From: Blepharisma stoltei
Taxonomy: Eukaryota; Ciliophora; Heterotrichea; Heterotrichida; Blepharismidae
Assembly (NCBI GenBank): GCA_914767885.1
Contig: CAJZBQ010000025.1
Span: 620,001 to 684,000, forward strand
DNA: 64,000 nt
Direction of reading: 5' to 3'
The translations under genes were made by a program, and so were the position numbers. Shown here one piece after another: positions 11,430 through 23,900 of the stretch (the first letter of the stretch is position 1; each line of letters begins with the position of its first letter). Below the pieces are notes generated by a model. The model was not told the DNA's origin, made no database searches, and saw only the letters and a program-made list of their open reading frames with translations.

Positions 11430-12570
11430 GCAAAAATTTGAGTACTAAATGGTGTTTAAGAGTATTCTGTAAAAAGCTCTTTCAAAATTGCTCAAAAAGT
11501 TCATATATTTTCTGATTCAAAAACTAGAAAACTCTCGTCGGCGGTTAAGGAGGTATTCGAGCTCTCGCCGCATAATAGCCTGCGAGCTAGCCTTACGATT
11601 TCGAGTCGAATAAACTTATTAAAACAAAATCAATAAAGCAAGGTAAACATGCAGAAGGAGTCCTTATGACTTTACCTCAGGGCACTTATTTTACTGGGGA
11701 AACAGTTCTTGATATTATAGTGCCAGATCAAGGCAAAGCTAAATCTTAAATGGTTGCCCATACATCCAATCCAAAGTCTTGCGCTCCAAGAGGCATGGAT
11801 AATCCCAGGCTACATTGCTAGCTAAACATTTATTAAAATTTAGACAGAATTTCATCGAGTCACAAGAAGTAAAGCCTTTAGATAACAGTATAGCTGTTGA
11901 AGCTTCACAAAGAGCTGTGATAGAGCTTACCTATAACTAAAATGGTGTTATAGATGTTACAAAAATCAATGAAACGAAATAGACTCATTTGGGATTAGAG
12001 AAGAAAAATAGCTGACAGAGTAGCTAGGATTTTCTTAATGAAAGGAAAGCCCAATGCTCCAAAAAGGCACTTAAAGTAATTTTTTACAACGTAAGGGCTG
12101 CAAGATCATCAAAAACTCAAAATTTGGCTGATATAGTCTCTCATTAGTTTCTACAAGCCAGCAGCTAAGAGACAAATTTAATATCGGCTGGCGATATAGT
12201 CCCTGACTTTATTATTAGAAAACGAGTATGAAATAGACTTCAAGAAAAAAATTCCAAAAAAAGCGAACGGATTCTAGACGGATTATCAAAATCAATCGAA
12301 CAAATAAGATTATTAAAAGAATTCAAAATCCAGCTAACTCATGCGTTTTTCTCTGTAAGCTTAGATGCATTAGTATATTAAGGAATTGTACAAAGAGCTA
12401 GATAGACTCAGCCACTGGGAAATTTTAATGTCGCTTTAATTCCAGAAGATCAAGACTTAAGAGACCGGTTAATGACCCTTAAGAAGATTCAAATGAAGCT
12501 GGTAAAAAAGTCTCAAAATTATAAAGAACACTCCACAAAGTTGCATACAGAATTCACTAACTTTGGGATG
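11430..12570 (+). pseudogene. Degraded coding debris, unit 2
   Basis: Counterpart of 5480-6600. It keeps stretches lost in unit 1, such as 'GVLMTLPQGTYFTGETVLD' near 11658 and 'LDGLSKSIEQIRLLKEF' near 12270, but also has several stops. Comparing both units could rebuild the ancestral family for identification. Confidence 0.4.
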
Positions 12571-13489
12571 ATCATTAAAGCAGAATTAAACAAAAATTTC
12601 ATATTTATCCATAGAATCTCCATTTAATTTCATTAGAAAATTTCATTAAAAAATTTCATTTTCGATAAAAAGATCCTCCAAATTTCCTTCATTTGTTTTC
12701 TAATGGTGCTAATATTAAAAAGTAAGTTTTAAATTCTTTTAATCTTTAAATTTTTTGCTTATATTTTATTCTTTCAATTACCACTTATATTGAAAATAAC
12801 GACGGCATCAGAAAATCTGACTCAACTATATAAAATTGATTTTAAATTTGTATAGATTTTTTGGATATGGAATTAATAATCTTTAATTGATTCCGGCAAA
12901 ATCCCTATTAATTTATTTCAACAGAAATTAAATAGCAAGATTTGAACTATTCTATATCCACTTTAAATCAAAACAGCCTATATAAAATAATTATTTTTTA
13001 TTGATTTATATTAATGCTATTAAAACTCATAAGGATGAGATCATTATTTTCTAATAGACCATGGCAGAATTTACATTTCCAATACTTGCTATTCTTCTCT
13101 GATATAAATATTCGCTACATTTTTATCAATATTTTCAATTTCCTTATTTTACTTGGCTTTGGCGAATATTTTATTTGCATTTCCATCTTAGCTTTTTTCA
13201 TTAGCTTAAATTTTTTGTGTGTATTTTCTTATAATCGCTGTATCCTTCTTTATCTTCCGGAGTCCTTTCCTTAATGGATTATGCTTAACAATATTACACC
13301 AACATAATAATGTAACTCAGAGTCCTATAATCAATTTCTGCACCTCAAACTATTTTAAGTGATACAATTTACTGTTAATCGTTTTAAGATCGATTTCGAA
13401 TGCATTTTCATGTCCATATATGAAAATTTTTTTGAAAATCTTCAATTTTTCTATTAAATAAAATTTTTGATTGCTTAATGCTATTCCCA

Positions 13490-13760
13490 TTTAATAATAA
13501 TTTTGCTCTCTAGGATGAAAATAGCAAACTAGCTCAGATAAAGTATCAAAATTCTTCCAACTATATTTTTTAAATAAAATGCTCAGAGCGCTATTTGGAT
13601 CTCACTCATCTTAAAATCGTCAATTGTTCCAGATAAATTAATGTATAGTGATTTTATTTGAAAGACCCAAGAGAGCTTTCACTCTTCATAATTTTTCTGA
13701 GCATTATTTCTGTGAGTTCTGGTCTTCCAATAAGTTTAAATTGGTGATCCATCGAAAATA
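13490..13760 (-). pseudogene. Broken gene-H-like fragment, unit 2
   Basis: Same degenerate H relative as at 8080-8420, still showing the coding echo of 'RPELTE' and 'LYINLSG', with indels and stops. Confidence 0.55.
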
Positions 13761-14442
13761 GATATAAAGCAAGAAAGAAATTTTTCTCGCATTCAAAAAT
13801 TGCTTATCCAACTTGAATTTTCAATATATCTGAATGATAAGCTGCTAAAAATTTCTCTTAATTCATTATTTGAATTACTTAATAAGCTAATTTATTATTG
13901 CATTTTATTTGGAATTTATTAGACATTAAGTTTCTAGCATAATTTAAATAAGAACGATAGATTTTTTATATTATAATGCGAATAAGTTTAAGAATTAGTG
14001 CTTTATATACTATAAATATCCTTCAATTGATCTAAAAACTTGATTTGAAAATCAAATATTTAGAAGAATAGAAACAATTTAATAAAGATTAACTTAGTCC
14101 AAATCATGAGAAATATTTTTTATGCAATCTCTTAAAAATTTATTAATAATTCAAGTACAAAAATTCAATAAAATATCAAATCAGATTTTAAAAGATTAAT
14201 ATTTCAAATTTGATGAACTCATAGACCTATTTGCTGTAAAAGCAAATGGCTGATAAAATCTAAATTTCATTATAATTAAATTCTTTAAGGAAAAAATTAA
14301 AATTTAACAAAATATAATCATCTCTTTGCTTATTTTCTTATTTCATGAATTTATTTGACACTAAAAATTAATATTATAAAATTTCTGATTTGTTAAAAAA
14401 AATAAAACATTTAATAAAAGTAAATTAATCATTATATTATAC

Positions 14443-15380
14443 CTAATATTTTGTAAAAAAATGATCAGGATCCAGGTCATTATAATCTATCAAACCATCA
14501 CAGAATTTTTCTATCTTCGTAATATCAGGATCTTTATAAGTAGGATCTATATTATTTATAACGTTGCCAAGATCTTTATCAGTAGGTTCTATATTATTTA
14601 TAAGATTCCCAAGATCTTTATCAGTAGAATCTATATCATTTATAAAATTGCCATCGTTTTCAATCTTCTTTTTTTTTTTACTTATCTTTTGAGTTTTTTC
14701 AGTTGATTTTATTTTTTTTGGATGTTTAGTATTTTCATTTTTAAGTTCTCTTCTTTTTCTCTTTTCAGAAGGCTTTAATATGACTATTTGCTCTCCTCTA
14801 TCTGCATAAGGAACCGCAGTCAATAAAATAGTGTCAACATAATAGTTATAATCTAACGTGCAATAATCACTATTTTTATCTTTGACAACTTTCAGCATAT
14901 TCAATTTTTCATTAATCATTTTCAAGTTAACTTTAAAATCACCCTCATATCTCGTCATCCATGATTGAAAATTTTCTTCAAAATTTTTCATCTTTAGATT
15001 TAAGTACATGCGCAAAGGTTCAATGCTATCTGAGTTGAAAAACTGTTTTGCCTTATATGCTGTACTAAGTTTTCTAAATAAATTGCCCATAGTGCAATCT
15101 CTAGCTCATTTAGCATAAGTTCATCAATAATTCCTGATAAGTTTATATATAAAGGTCTTGTTTGGAAGTCCTTTGGGATTTGATCACATTTTGTGATACG
15201 CCTAAGCATTCGCTCTGTTAATTCTGGCCTTCCTATCATCTTGAATTCCCTGTTTAAACGATAATAAACATTCAAGGAGCTTATTATACTGATTTCTCCT
15301 TGTAGCCTTTCAATATCATGTGGCTCTTCACTTTCTGCTATAAGAATGCTACTGCTGCTTGAAAAACTCTTTAAGCTCAT
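14443..15380 (-). pseudogene. Gene H, copy 2: frameshifted by a 43-bp deletion
   Basis: It matches copy 1 throughout, but 43 bp present at 9694-9736 are missing at about 15063-15066. The missing piece is exactly TA-bounded. The frame shifts after 'ALWAIYLENLV' and stops about 20 codons later. The remainder stays open in the other frame (14443-15090) and has an extra C-terminal 'NNIDPTDKDLGN' repeat. That long intact remainder suggests the break is recent, or that the downstream part is used alone. Confidence 0.65.
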
Positions 15381-15859
15381 TTTATTATTTTGAAACTCTT
15401 TCTTTTATGATCTGATAGATAATTGTTTAAAATGGAAAAACGGATTCGATCGGTATTTAAAGGTATTTGATATTTATCTAAGAATGAAAAAGAATGATAT
15501 AAAATAGATATAGAGATAATAATTATCTGCTGATTGATATTAGAATGATGAATAAAGAACTGTAAATACTTTATAATAAGTTCTATAAATTCTAACAGGT
15601 ATAATATTTGAAATTTTCACTTTTTGATCATTTATAAGCTTTTAGTGAGAGTATCTTTTCTTTTATTCATGATATTATTGACTCTTTCCCTTATAAATAG
15701 ACCATTCGTTACAAATTTCAAAATAAATCATTTATTAGAAATAAAAAAATGAAGGGTTAAATAATGCTCTTGCCAGTATTCTCAAGTATGTTTAATTCAT
15801 GAAATTTTGGACTTAAACATCAATTCATAATGAAATATTAATGAGCCAATATAGTTTAA

Positions 15860-16340
15860 TGATGTTTGCTTGCCAAAAATAATGTGCTGCAAAAATTTCT
15901 GATATTCAGAAATTTGTTGTTTTCATTTAATCGTTTATGGCAAAATTTGATATAAAAACTTATAATTTTATCAATATACATGCATTAGTATATTTGATCT
16001 GCTTAATCAATTAAAGTAAAGACATCAGAATTACTTTCAGACTTACAAATTAGATAGCTTATAATTTAATTTGGATTTAATTTATATTGCATTGTAAAAT
16101 TTATATTGAACTATAAAAAAGTGATAGTTATTAAAAAATTCAAAAAATTTCTGAATAATCACTAAATTGATTTATCTCTTTAAAGCTTCCATATACACTA
16201 CTGATAAAATCTAAATTTAAATTATAAATTCAAAAATTTGCTATACTGCATAATAGATGATTAGAATTTACTTTATAAAATTATACAACTTTAAACAGTC
16301 AAAAAACACTTGAAAATATGCAAAGGTTCTTTATCCTCTC
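15860..16340. other. AT-rich intergenic stretch
   Basis: No open frame, RNA gene or repeat recognised; homopolymeric A/T runs dominate. Confidence 0.6.
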
Positions 16341-16343
16341 TTA

Positions 16344-16894
16344 CTCCCCCCCCATCCTTGATCGAACGACTCGCCATCGTTCGATCAAGGATGGGGGTTA
16401 AAAAAAAATTTTTGGAGAAAAAAATTTTTATATATATATTTATTTTTTTATTTACTTTTAAATAAGAGGGTTAAGAGTATTTAATAATTATTTTAAAGCA
16501 AAAAATTGAATTAAGTTCATAAAATACCAATTTTTAATATTTTGATTTATTAGTTACCCCTATAAACTGTATAAATTTTAATTTGTTCCTTATTAAATAT
16601 ATATTTTTTTTAAAAAATTTTAAAAATCTCTATTTTATTAAATTATTGAGTTTTTAAGCCTAGGCTGATGACTGAATCACTTCATACGGTTGATACCGAA
16701 GCTTTTTGTCGTCTCAAAGTCTCTGAAAACAACTTTATTATGTATATCTTCCCAAGCTTTTGATAACTAATATATTTTTATATTATAAAAAATTTTCATG
16801 ATATGAAAATCGTTCGATCAAAGATGGGGGTTAATTTCCCCAATTTTTAGGAATTTTTACAGTCAATCGTTCGATCAAGGATGGGGGGGAGTTA
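16344..16894 (+). mobile_element. MITE subfamily beta, 551 bp, TTA duplication
   Basis: TTA at 16341-16343 and 16892-16894. Same plan as subfamily alpha, but the core word is ATCCTTGATCGAACG. At the left end the core and its inverse flank a short loop (ACTCGCCATC); at the right end two direct inverse copies lie about 50 bp apart, separated by TTTCCCCAATTTTTAGG-like sequence. The interior is AT-rich with no coding. Confidence 0.88.
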
Positions 16895-17227
16895 GAAAAA
16901 ATACTTCAGACCGCCAACTTCAGTATCGTGTAAAAATTGCTTACAAAAATAAGCATCAGAAAAACAAAGCAAACATTTTCTGGTTAGAAATTTGTTGACA
17001 AACTAAAATAAAATAAATCGTGTAAAATTCTTATAAGTCAAGAAATTTGGTAAACCAACATAGTTTAGTCATATATCGAATGCACCAAAATTAATTTAAT
17101 TGACCATATTTTTTGGTTTAAAGTTATTTGCACTTTATTTCTTAAATTCTTCTCAAATCAATTATTTTGTGATGATGCTTCAGTAAGTGAAGCAGGTTTT
17201 CGCATGGAGATAAGCAAGGATTCTCTC

Positions 17228-17570
17228 TTACTCCCCCTTCTTGAGCGAATAAAACTATTGGAAAAATCCTATCAACCCACCCTTCGTGAGCGAAGAAAAT
17301 TTTTTAGAAAAAAAATTTTATGTATAAGTGAAATTAGTATAATGAAATCTCTGTTTAATTTTAAACATCTTGCATTTTAAACAGCTTGCATTTTAAACAC
17401 AAATTTTGAAAATTAATTAATTTTTAATTACAATTTTTTACAAATTTAAATGTTTTAAATTTGAAAAATAAATTCTACAAATTTTTAAATAAAAATATTT
17501 AAATTAATTAATCTACTTCGTGAGCTAACAAAATTTTTTTGTTGGCTGGGGTGAGGCTAGAGGAATAAAT
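17228..17570 (+). mobile_element. Decayed alpha-type MITE
   Basis: It starts TTACTCCCCCTTC and has degenerate copies of the GTGAGCGAA core near 17244, 17287 and 17520. The right end is eroded (GGGGTGAGG), so no clean duplication can be read. Confidence 0.6.
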
Positions 17571-18369
17571 AAATCTATTTTTTGGACTAAATATAAGAGT
17601 AAATTCTCAAACTTTATTATTATGCTCAATATATATAACTTTTTAAAATTATTAAATTGTTTGATGAGGTTTTTATCGCTTTTTTAATTTTGGATAGCTC
17701 GCTATTTCAATTCATTGTTTCTTTTTCTTCTAGCGTTATCAATATCAATAAAAAATCTGAAATTTAACTTCAAAAATATTTTTTCTTAAAATTAAGTCGA
17801 TTCTCTATCTTGCTCTAATTGTCTTTCTATGGCATGATATTTCCAAAGCCTTCTTTCATTGGTAGATATGGCTAAAAGCATAATCTATCTATTAAATTCA
17901 AAGAAATATCTAAAACCCTCGAAAATCGAAAAATTGATACAAATTTTGGTCATGAATAAGTATAAGGGAACTAACGTTTGCATGCATATACGATTAATCC
18001 TTGCATTCTGAGTTGAAATACTGCTTCATCTCCATTTCCTATTATTTATAAAACATATTCGCATTCTATATTATTTAAGCTGAATAAATTATAGACAAGC
18101 TATTTAAATGTATATCAAAAGATATTTTTTAAAAATCAAAGCGCATACCTAATCTAAAAACCAAATAATTTTGAAAAAGAACCTTAAAACTCAAAATAGT
18201 TATTAAAATTTATTTAATTATCATTTTAGTTATATACTGCTAATACTTCAAAACGTTGATATTGAAATAAGCATCCAAAATTTCAGATATTTCCTAAATT
18301 TAACGTATATAAAATATAATTAGCCAAATTTATGATAGAAAAGGTTATTTAAGTTTTAGATTTTCTCTC
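17571..18369. other. AT-rich intergenic stretch
   Basis: No convincing gene or repeat seen; stops are dense in all six frames. Confidence 0.5.
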
Positions 18370-19860
18370 ATCACTGGAGGAAAAAATTTATGATGAAGTA
18401 TCTTGCAATCATTATAAATTGTTTCCAATACGAAAACCTCAATTAAGGTCCCCCAAGGAAGCTTGCAGCCCAATATACACTTATCTAAGCATCAAAATTC
18501 CAATAATGGAACCAATAGTGATAAAAACTCCTATAGATACTACAGCTGCTGAGCATTGAAGAGCTTATCCCTGTCGGTGCTAAAGGCAACAACATTAAAG
18601 ATTTCAATAGGCATTGCAATTACCAAAACGGCAATCATGCCTCCAAAGTATAAAGCCTCATAGTCATCAGACAAGGTCTCAGTTGGTGTTTCAGTCCCTG
18701 CGCTAATATTTTCAGATCCAAAGTACAGCAATCCTTCAAGCAGTAAGTCAAAAATGATAATTATCACCAAGGTAAAGGTGACTTTACTAAAGGAAGGCCT
18801 ATAGTCGATAAGTCCGAGAGCTAAATGTCCTTCAAGTATCCCGAATTGAATAAACTTGTAATAAAAAATAAAATATAGGGATTTTTGATTATCTTGTCCT
18901 AAAATCACTCAAATTAGGGATTGAGACAAAGCCTTTTCAAAATTTTACTTCCATCCTACATAAGAAAGGCTTTTCTTGCCTTTGAATCCTGGTAATAGGC
19001 GCAAAGAAATTCATAAGATGCAAGCTTGCACTTAATCTGGACCTAGAATAGCCTAAGCTGCCTGTTAAATCTTAGGAGATTCATAAGACAGAGCCCTGGA
19101 GCAAAGAGGATCAACTGAGATATCTACTGGAACCTTAAAAGTTATATTCTTCTTTAAGAAGATTTATCCCAAAATTAGCATTTAGAGATTATTAAAAACA
19201 CAAGCATAATTGCAATGCTCAATCAAATATTTCTCTATGTGCCAGGTATGGAAGAATTTTTTCTGGTTGATCATAGTTACAGAGGTATATGATGCTATAA
19301 GCTGTGAAATCGCATCTGAAGGAGCTAGATATTTTCCAAACAACATATTTCCATTAGAAAATGTATAGCAGAGCTACAAAGACAGCTTTTTGTCGATGCA
19401 TCATATGCTGCATGCACAAGCAACTCCATTTAACTCAGCCTCAGTCACGCATGCAGATCATTTATTACAATCATTTGCATCACAAGAAGAGCAGAGGTTA
19501 TCGCATATAGCTATTCATTACGCTCTACAAATACTTTTCGTATTATCCCAATAAAAGCTTGAATTGTATGGATAGGTACCACTTCTAGTGTAGCATGGCT
19601 GTCTTTGTAAGCATCACACTTCGAACTGCCTGGACCCGTAAATTTCCCACAAGTTGCATCGCATTTGGACAAAAATAAGAAAAAGCATCCCAGTAATATC
19701 CTAAGTTCCACTTGCAGACGTCTCCTGATATAATCGCATGTGCTGTTTACAATTTGAGCAATTGGTTTGTCCTGAACAAAGTCCACAAGTTGTATCGAAG
19801 GCTACACATAATATTCAAAGCTTCTTCAAGATATGCAAACTTAATGTAGATTGAATATTT
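18370..19860 (-). pseudogene. Gene C: truncated polycystin/REJ-like paralog
   Basis: Minus-strand pieces match genes A and B in order: a Cys-rich scrap (19740-19800), the 'KVPVDTTxDPSC' domain region (about 19100-19430), then the C-terminal membrane part at 18540-18908 with 'EGHLALGLIDYRPSFS', 'FDLLLEGLLYFGSENI' and 'FGGMIAVLVIAMPIEIF'. The last helices (18370-18540) are degenerate. The REJ, GPS and first transmembrane region is missing, and the frame is broken repeatedly. An internal deletion plus decay is the simplest reading. Confidence 0.75.
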
Positions 19861-19869
19861 TGATTCTGG

Positions 19870-20500
19870 GGTGAAATTAAAGGTTTGGATCTTTCCTCAT
19901 GCATTGCCTGCACTGCACACAAACTTCTTTTATTTAGCATTTCGATCACAACGAATTAATTATCTCTTTGATTGCCACATCTGGGGGAGGGTGCAGTCTA
20001 TAAAATGCCTTTTTCAGTTGATCTCCCCTCTTAGCGTGAAAGGACAAATCGGCACAGTGATTCCTTTCCGTTTATACCTTATGGAGAACAGGTTGATTTA
20101 TGAGAACTCTCGATAGCTTGTCTCCACCAGAAGGAACTACCACATAGCCTGAGGGACCTATAGGACCTCAATATCGATCCTGAAGGAAATATGTTGCACA
20201 TTTCTGTGCAAATGCTAGGCAGAGATCCTTCTTCTTTTTCTGATCCGACCCCTTAGATAATTTGAAAAGTATATTTTTGTTGATCACTGCAGCAAGTCCT
20301 TTTCCTTTTGAATTCCTCCAAAAATAGCATGAGCAGCATCAAATGTCTATTGATGGGCTGATATTTGAATAAAGTTCTGAGAATCACCAAGAAAATTTCA
20401 GAGTGAGAGCATGCGAGCAGCTTCCTGCACTATATTTAATTAGAATATTTTACAATTTTTTCAATGTTTTAATTATTTTTATTAAATTAACGATAGTATT
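19870..20500. other. GC-richer unassigned segment
   Basis: Composition stands out from its surroundings and resembles the retroposon-like segments elsewhere, but I could not find flanking direct repeats or a readable frame. It may be an older insertion into gene C. Confidence 0.3.
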
Positions 20501-20521
20501 TTAAATGGCTCAAATCTAAAC

Positions 20522-20890
20522 CTCTTAACACTATTAAGGGGTTTCCACCCTAGAAATTCCGCGATTTTTTCATGTGCCGATTCACAGGCTGCTAGGTTGA
20601 TCTGCTTCGATTCGGAAAGCTTAGAATTGGTGTTGCCAATTTGAACAGCTCAAGAGTTAGCGACTTCTGTCTTTTTGACGCCGTGTACCGACTAAAGACA
20701 CCTTCGTTGGAAGTAAAGAAACCATAAACCTTTCGATTCTATTGTTCTGGCCAGAGGGTAGGTGCCTCTCCTCAAAGCTACTTACTAGTCTTACTTGATA
20801 TAAAATCAAGCCTCATAATCATAAAATGAAAAGTGAGCAGCGTCGATTGGCAGATCAGCTAAGAACGCATATCGCCATTTTATGATTACC
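20522..20890 (-). mobile_element. Retroposon-like element with 14-bp duplication (element c)
   Basis: A 369-bp GC-richer segment between perfect 14-bp direct repeats GCTCAAATCTAAAC (20508-20521 and 20891-20904). Read on the minus strand it begins near ATAAAATGGCGATA, like other elements of this type here. It lies 31 bp past the gene B stop codon, in the 3' flank. Confidence 0.85.
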
Positions 20891-20921
20891 GCTCAAATCT
20901 AAACACAAAATAAAAGGTTAT

Positions 20922-23900
20922 TTAAACTTTAGGCTTCACTGTAATAACTCTTGAATAAGACTTTATGAGAAAGTATCTAACAATCATGAAAATGGTTTCA
21001 AAAATAAATACTTCAATTAAAATTCCCCAAAGGAAGCTAACTGCCCAGTACCCACTCCACTTATGACAGAAATCAATACTCAGGATGATAATGCCTATAA
21101 TTGATCCAATGAGTAGCGAATTTAAGCTATTTATGCCCCTCCGCCTCCCCATGCCTAGCTAAATGATTATAAATAAATGCAAAGCTATTTAATTTTCATA
21201 AATTTTAGTTAAGGCATATGAAAAATATGAGCTTATTTTTTCTATTTATTTATTTTTTTTAGTTTTATGAAATATTTAGAGCTCTTTTGAAAAAAATTAA
21301 TATCGCCATTTTATTACCCACAAATGAGTATAGCAATACCTAGAGCAATTGCGGATGCTGACCACTTTGAAATTTTAGCTCTGTCAATGCTAAAGGCAAC
21401 TACCATGAAGATTTCAACTGGGACTGCAATGCTCAAAGCCAAGATCATGCAGCCAAAATATTTTCCTTCATAGTCGTCAAACAATGTCTGAGTTGACTTT
21501 TCGCTTCCTGAGTCAGTGTCTTCAAAGCCGAAATACAATAAACCTTCTAGCAACAGCTCAAAGATGACAACCACTACAAACGTGAATAGTCTTGCTAGTC
21601 TTGAAAATGATGGACAATGGTACAAAACTCCAAGGGCTAGCTCTCTTGAGAAATTTTTAACAAAAATTATTAACTCCCTCTTCAAAAACAAAAAATTTTG
21701 TTCGTTCAAAATTTTTTTTTTTATTTTGTTCAAAATTTAAAAATATCCCAATTTCAAAGCAATCATTAATTTATTGTCAAATTTACGTTTTAAAAATGCA
21801 AATTAGGAGGAGATTTCACTATAATTATCATTTATGTATCAAAACATTTTTTCGTAAAAAATTTTATATTAAAAAATTTATGCTCGCTCATTGGGATGGA
21901 TTTTTCTAATGGTTTTGTTCACTCACGGAAGGGGGGTGGAGCAAAGAATAAAGTTTATATTTTTTCAAAAAAAATTTTTATATTTATCGCCTAAGCCAAA
22001 AGAAAGGCTATAACGAAAAATTAAAACAAAACTTCCCAACAATTTCTTTGAAAAATATCTGCAGAACGCACATTTATTAAAGAGGTAGCAAGTGTCCTTC
22101 AATTAAAATTTGCAGATTGCGGTTGGCTTCTTTTTTAGGCACTTCTATTTCAGTCATTCCATCAACTTGCTCAGAAATTACAGTTCTGCTCAAGTCAACT
22201 TGTCTTGGCTTAGCAGTTTCGCCATCTAGCCTCGTCGGTTCTATGCTCTCAGCAGACTCTTCTTCTTGGAACGATTTTTCCTTTTCACTGTGTCTCGGAG
22301 ATAATCTTGGTGTATGAGATGGAGAATTATTTAACACTTCCTTAGAAGTATCCACAAGTAATGAAGGAGGCTTATTTCTGTCAATTGCAACCATTACTGG
22401 AGCTAAAATCATGCCAATAAACAAAATTACAGCAAGTATATAAATAGGAGCATAATTATCACCACAGCTTGAACTCGTATCCAGGTCATTTGGAGGTGGA
22501 ATAATAGGATTTATTTCGGCTAGCTTGTACATTGAGAAGTGATACACTTTAAATTTAACTGTTTTAGCATCATAATTAACACTGACTATTTCGCAGTCTG
22601 ATTCAGTCCATTTAAAGCTTGTCTCATTATAGTAAACACAACCCCATTTCGCTCCTTCTGAAATATTTTGGCTAAAAGGCAGCTCGATAATAAATGGGCT
22701 GTCTGGAGTTGAGAATGGGACATAAGATTCAGGCGACTGGCTGAGCACATAATTTTCATAAGTTCCTGACTGCCCGAAGCTAAAAATAGCAACACCTGAC
22801 AAGTCATTGGTAAATCCATGGTAAAAACAAGCCCTCATATTCATAATATCTGTTGGAGAGTAGTCTAAAGACTCTGGATAGGTAAGGTTTCCGTACTTAG
22901 AATATTGACGTGTAGTATTTAGCATGCTGTTAGGGAAATTTCTATCATTATAAATCATGGTTTTTGCAGTGTTTTGGTCGCCGCTCATTGAGGATTGAGT
23001 AACTAAGTCTTCTGCTGTTGCAGCAATTGCCCAAGATGTATAGAAATTATTGATATAAAGGACATATTTTTCAAAGCTTTGGCTTGAGAAACTAGTACTG
23101 TTGCCATAGGTCAAATAGTTTTCACCAATTAACAAAATAATATTAATATTACTTTGGCTTGGTATCAAGGATGGGAAGGTCTTCAAAATGTTATTTAGCC
23201 AATCAATAAGCTCTTTATAGATGTCAAAAGTCATCAATGAAGGCTGCTTCGTCAATGAATAAGCTGCACCTAGCACGTTTTGCAAAAGGGTGGTTGTCAT
23301 AGTAAGCTAATATATATAATTTAGCTTCTAAAACCACAAAGTTAGTTATCTTTTTTATATAAAATAATATATTATTAGAAAATTGCTACCAAAATCAATA
23401 AATTTATGTATACTTATGCTGGTGACATAAGATTTTAAATCACTCCACATAGTGGTAGACAATGAACTATCAATTGTAGCACTATTGCAAAATGAAATAA
23501 TAGTAGAGGGGATGTTGTCTGGATCCAGAATCATTGATGAATAAGCCGTTCTTAATCTTTCAGAGTCCAAAAGTCTGCTTGTATATGCAGTGACTGCAAT
23601 AGCTTTACTATATGTATAATCTGCACAGGTATGGAGCTGATCACATACATGCACTGAAATGTAGTTGTTGCCTTGAGGCAAGATATATGCCTTATTAAAA
23701 ATCTTTTGGCTTAAAAAGTAGGGAATAGCCAAATGTTTTAATTGTTTTAATTAGCATAATTAGGTATATGATACTTGAGTTTTCTCTGTGGTTGGCCCAA
23801 TATTGAATTTTTCACTGCCATTATTTGAGTATTTAAAGGTGTACAAAAGTGGATAATCTTCGCCGTCACGGTCATAGCAATTAGATATTGATATGGCAAA

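Larger units (their letters stand above)
10615..15855. repeat. Tandem duplication, unit 2 (about 5.2 kb)
   Basis: Direct copy of 4640-10520. It begins with a decayed copy of the last 45 bp of gene D and contains the same degraded coding debris (11430-12570), the broken H-like fragment and gene H copy 2. It lacks the alpha MITE. Confidence 0.85.
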
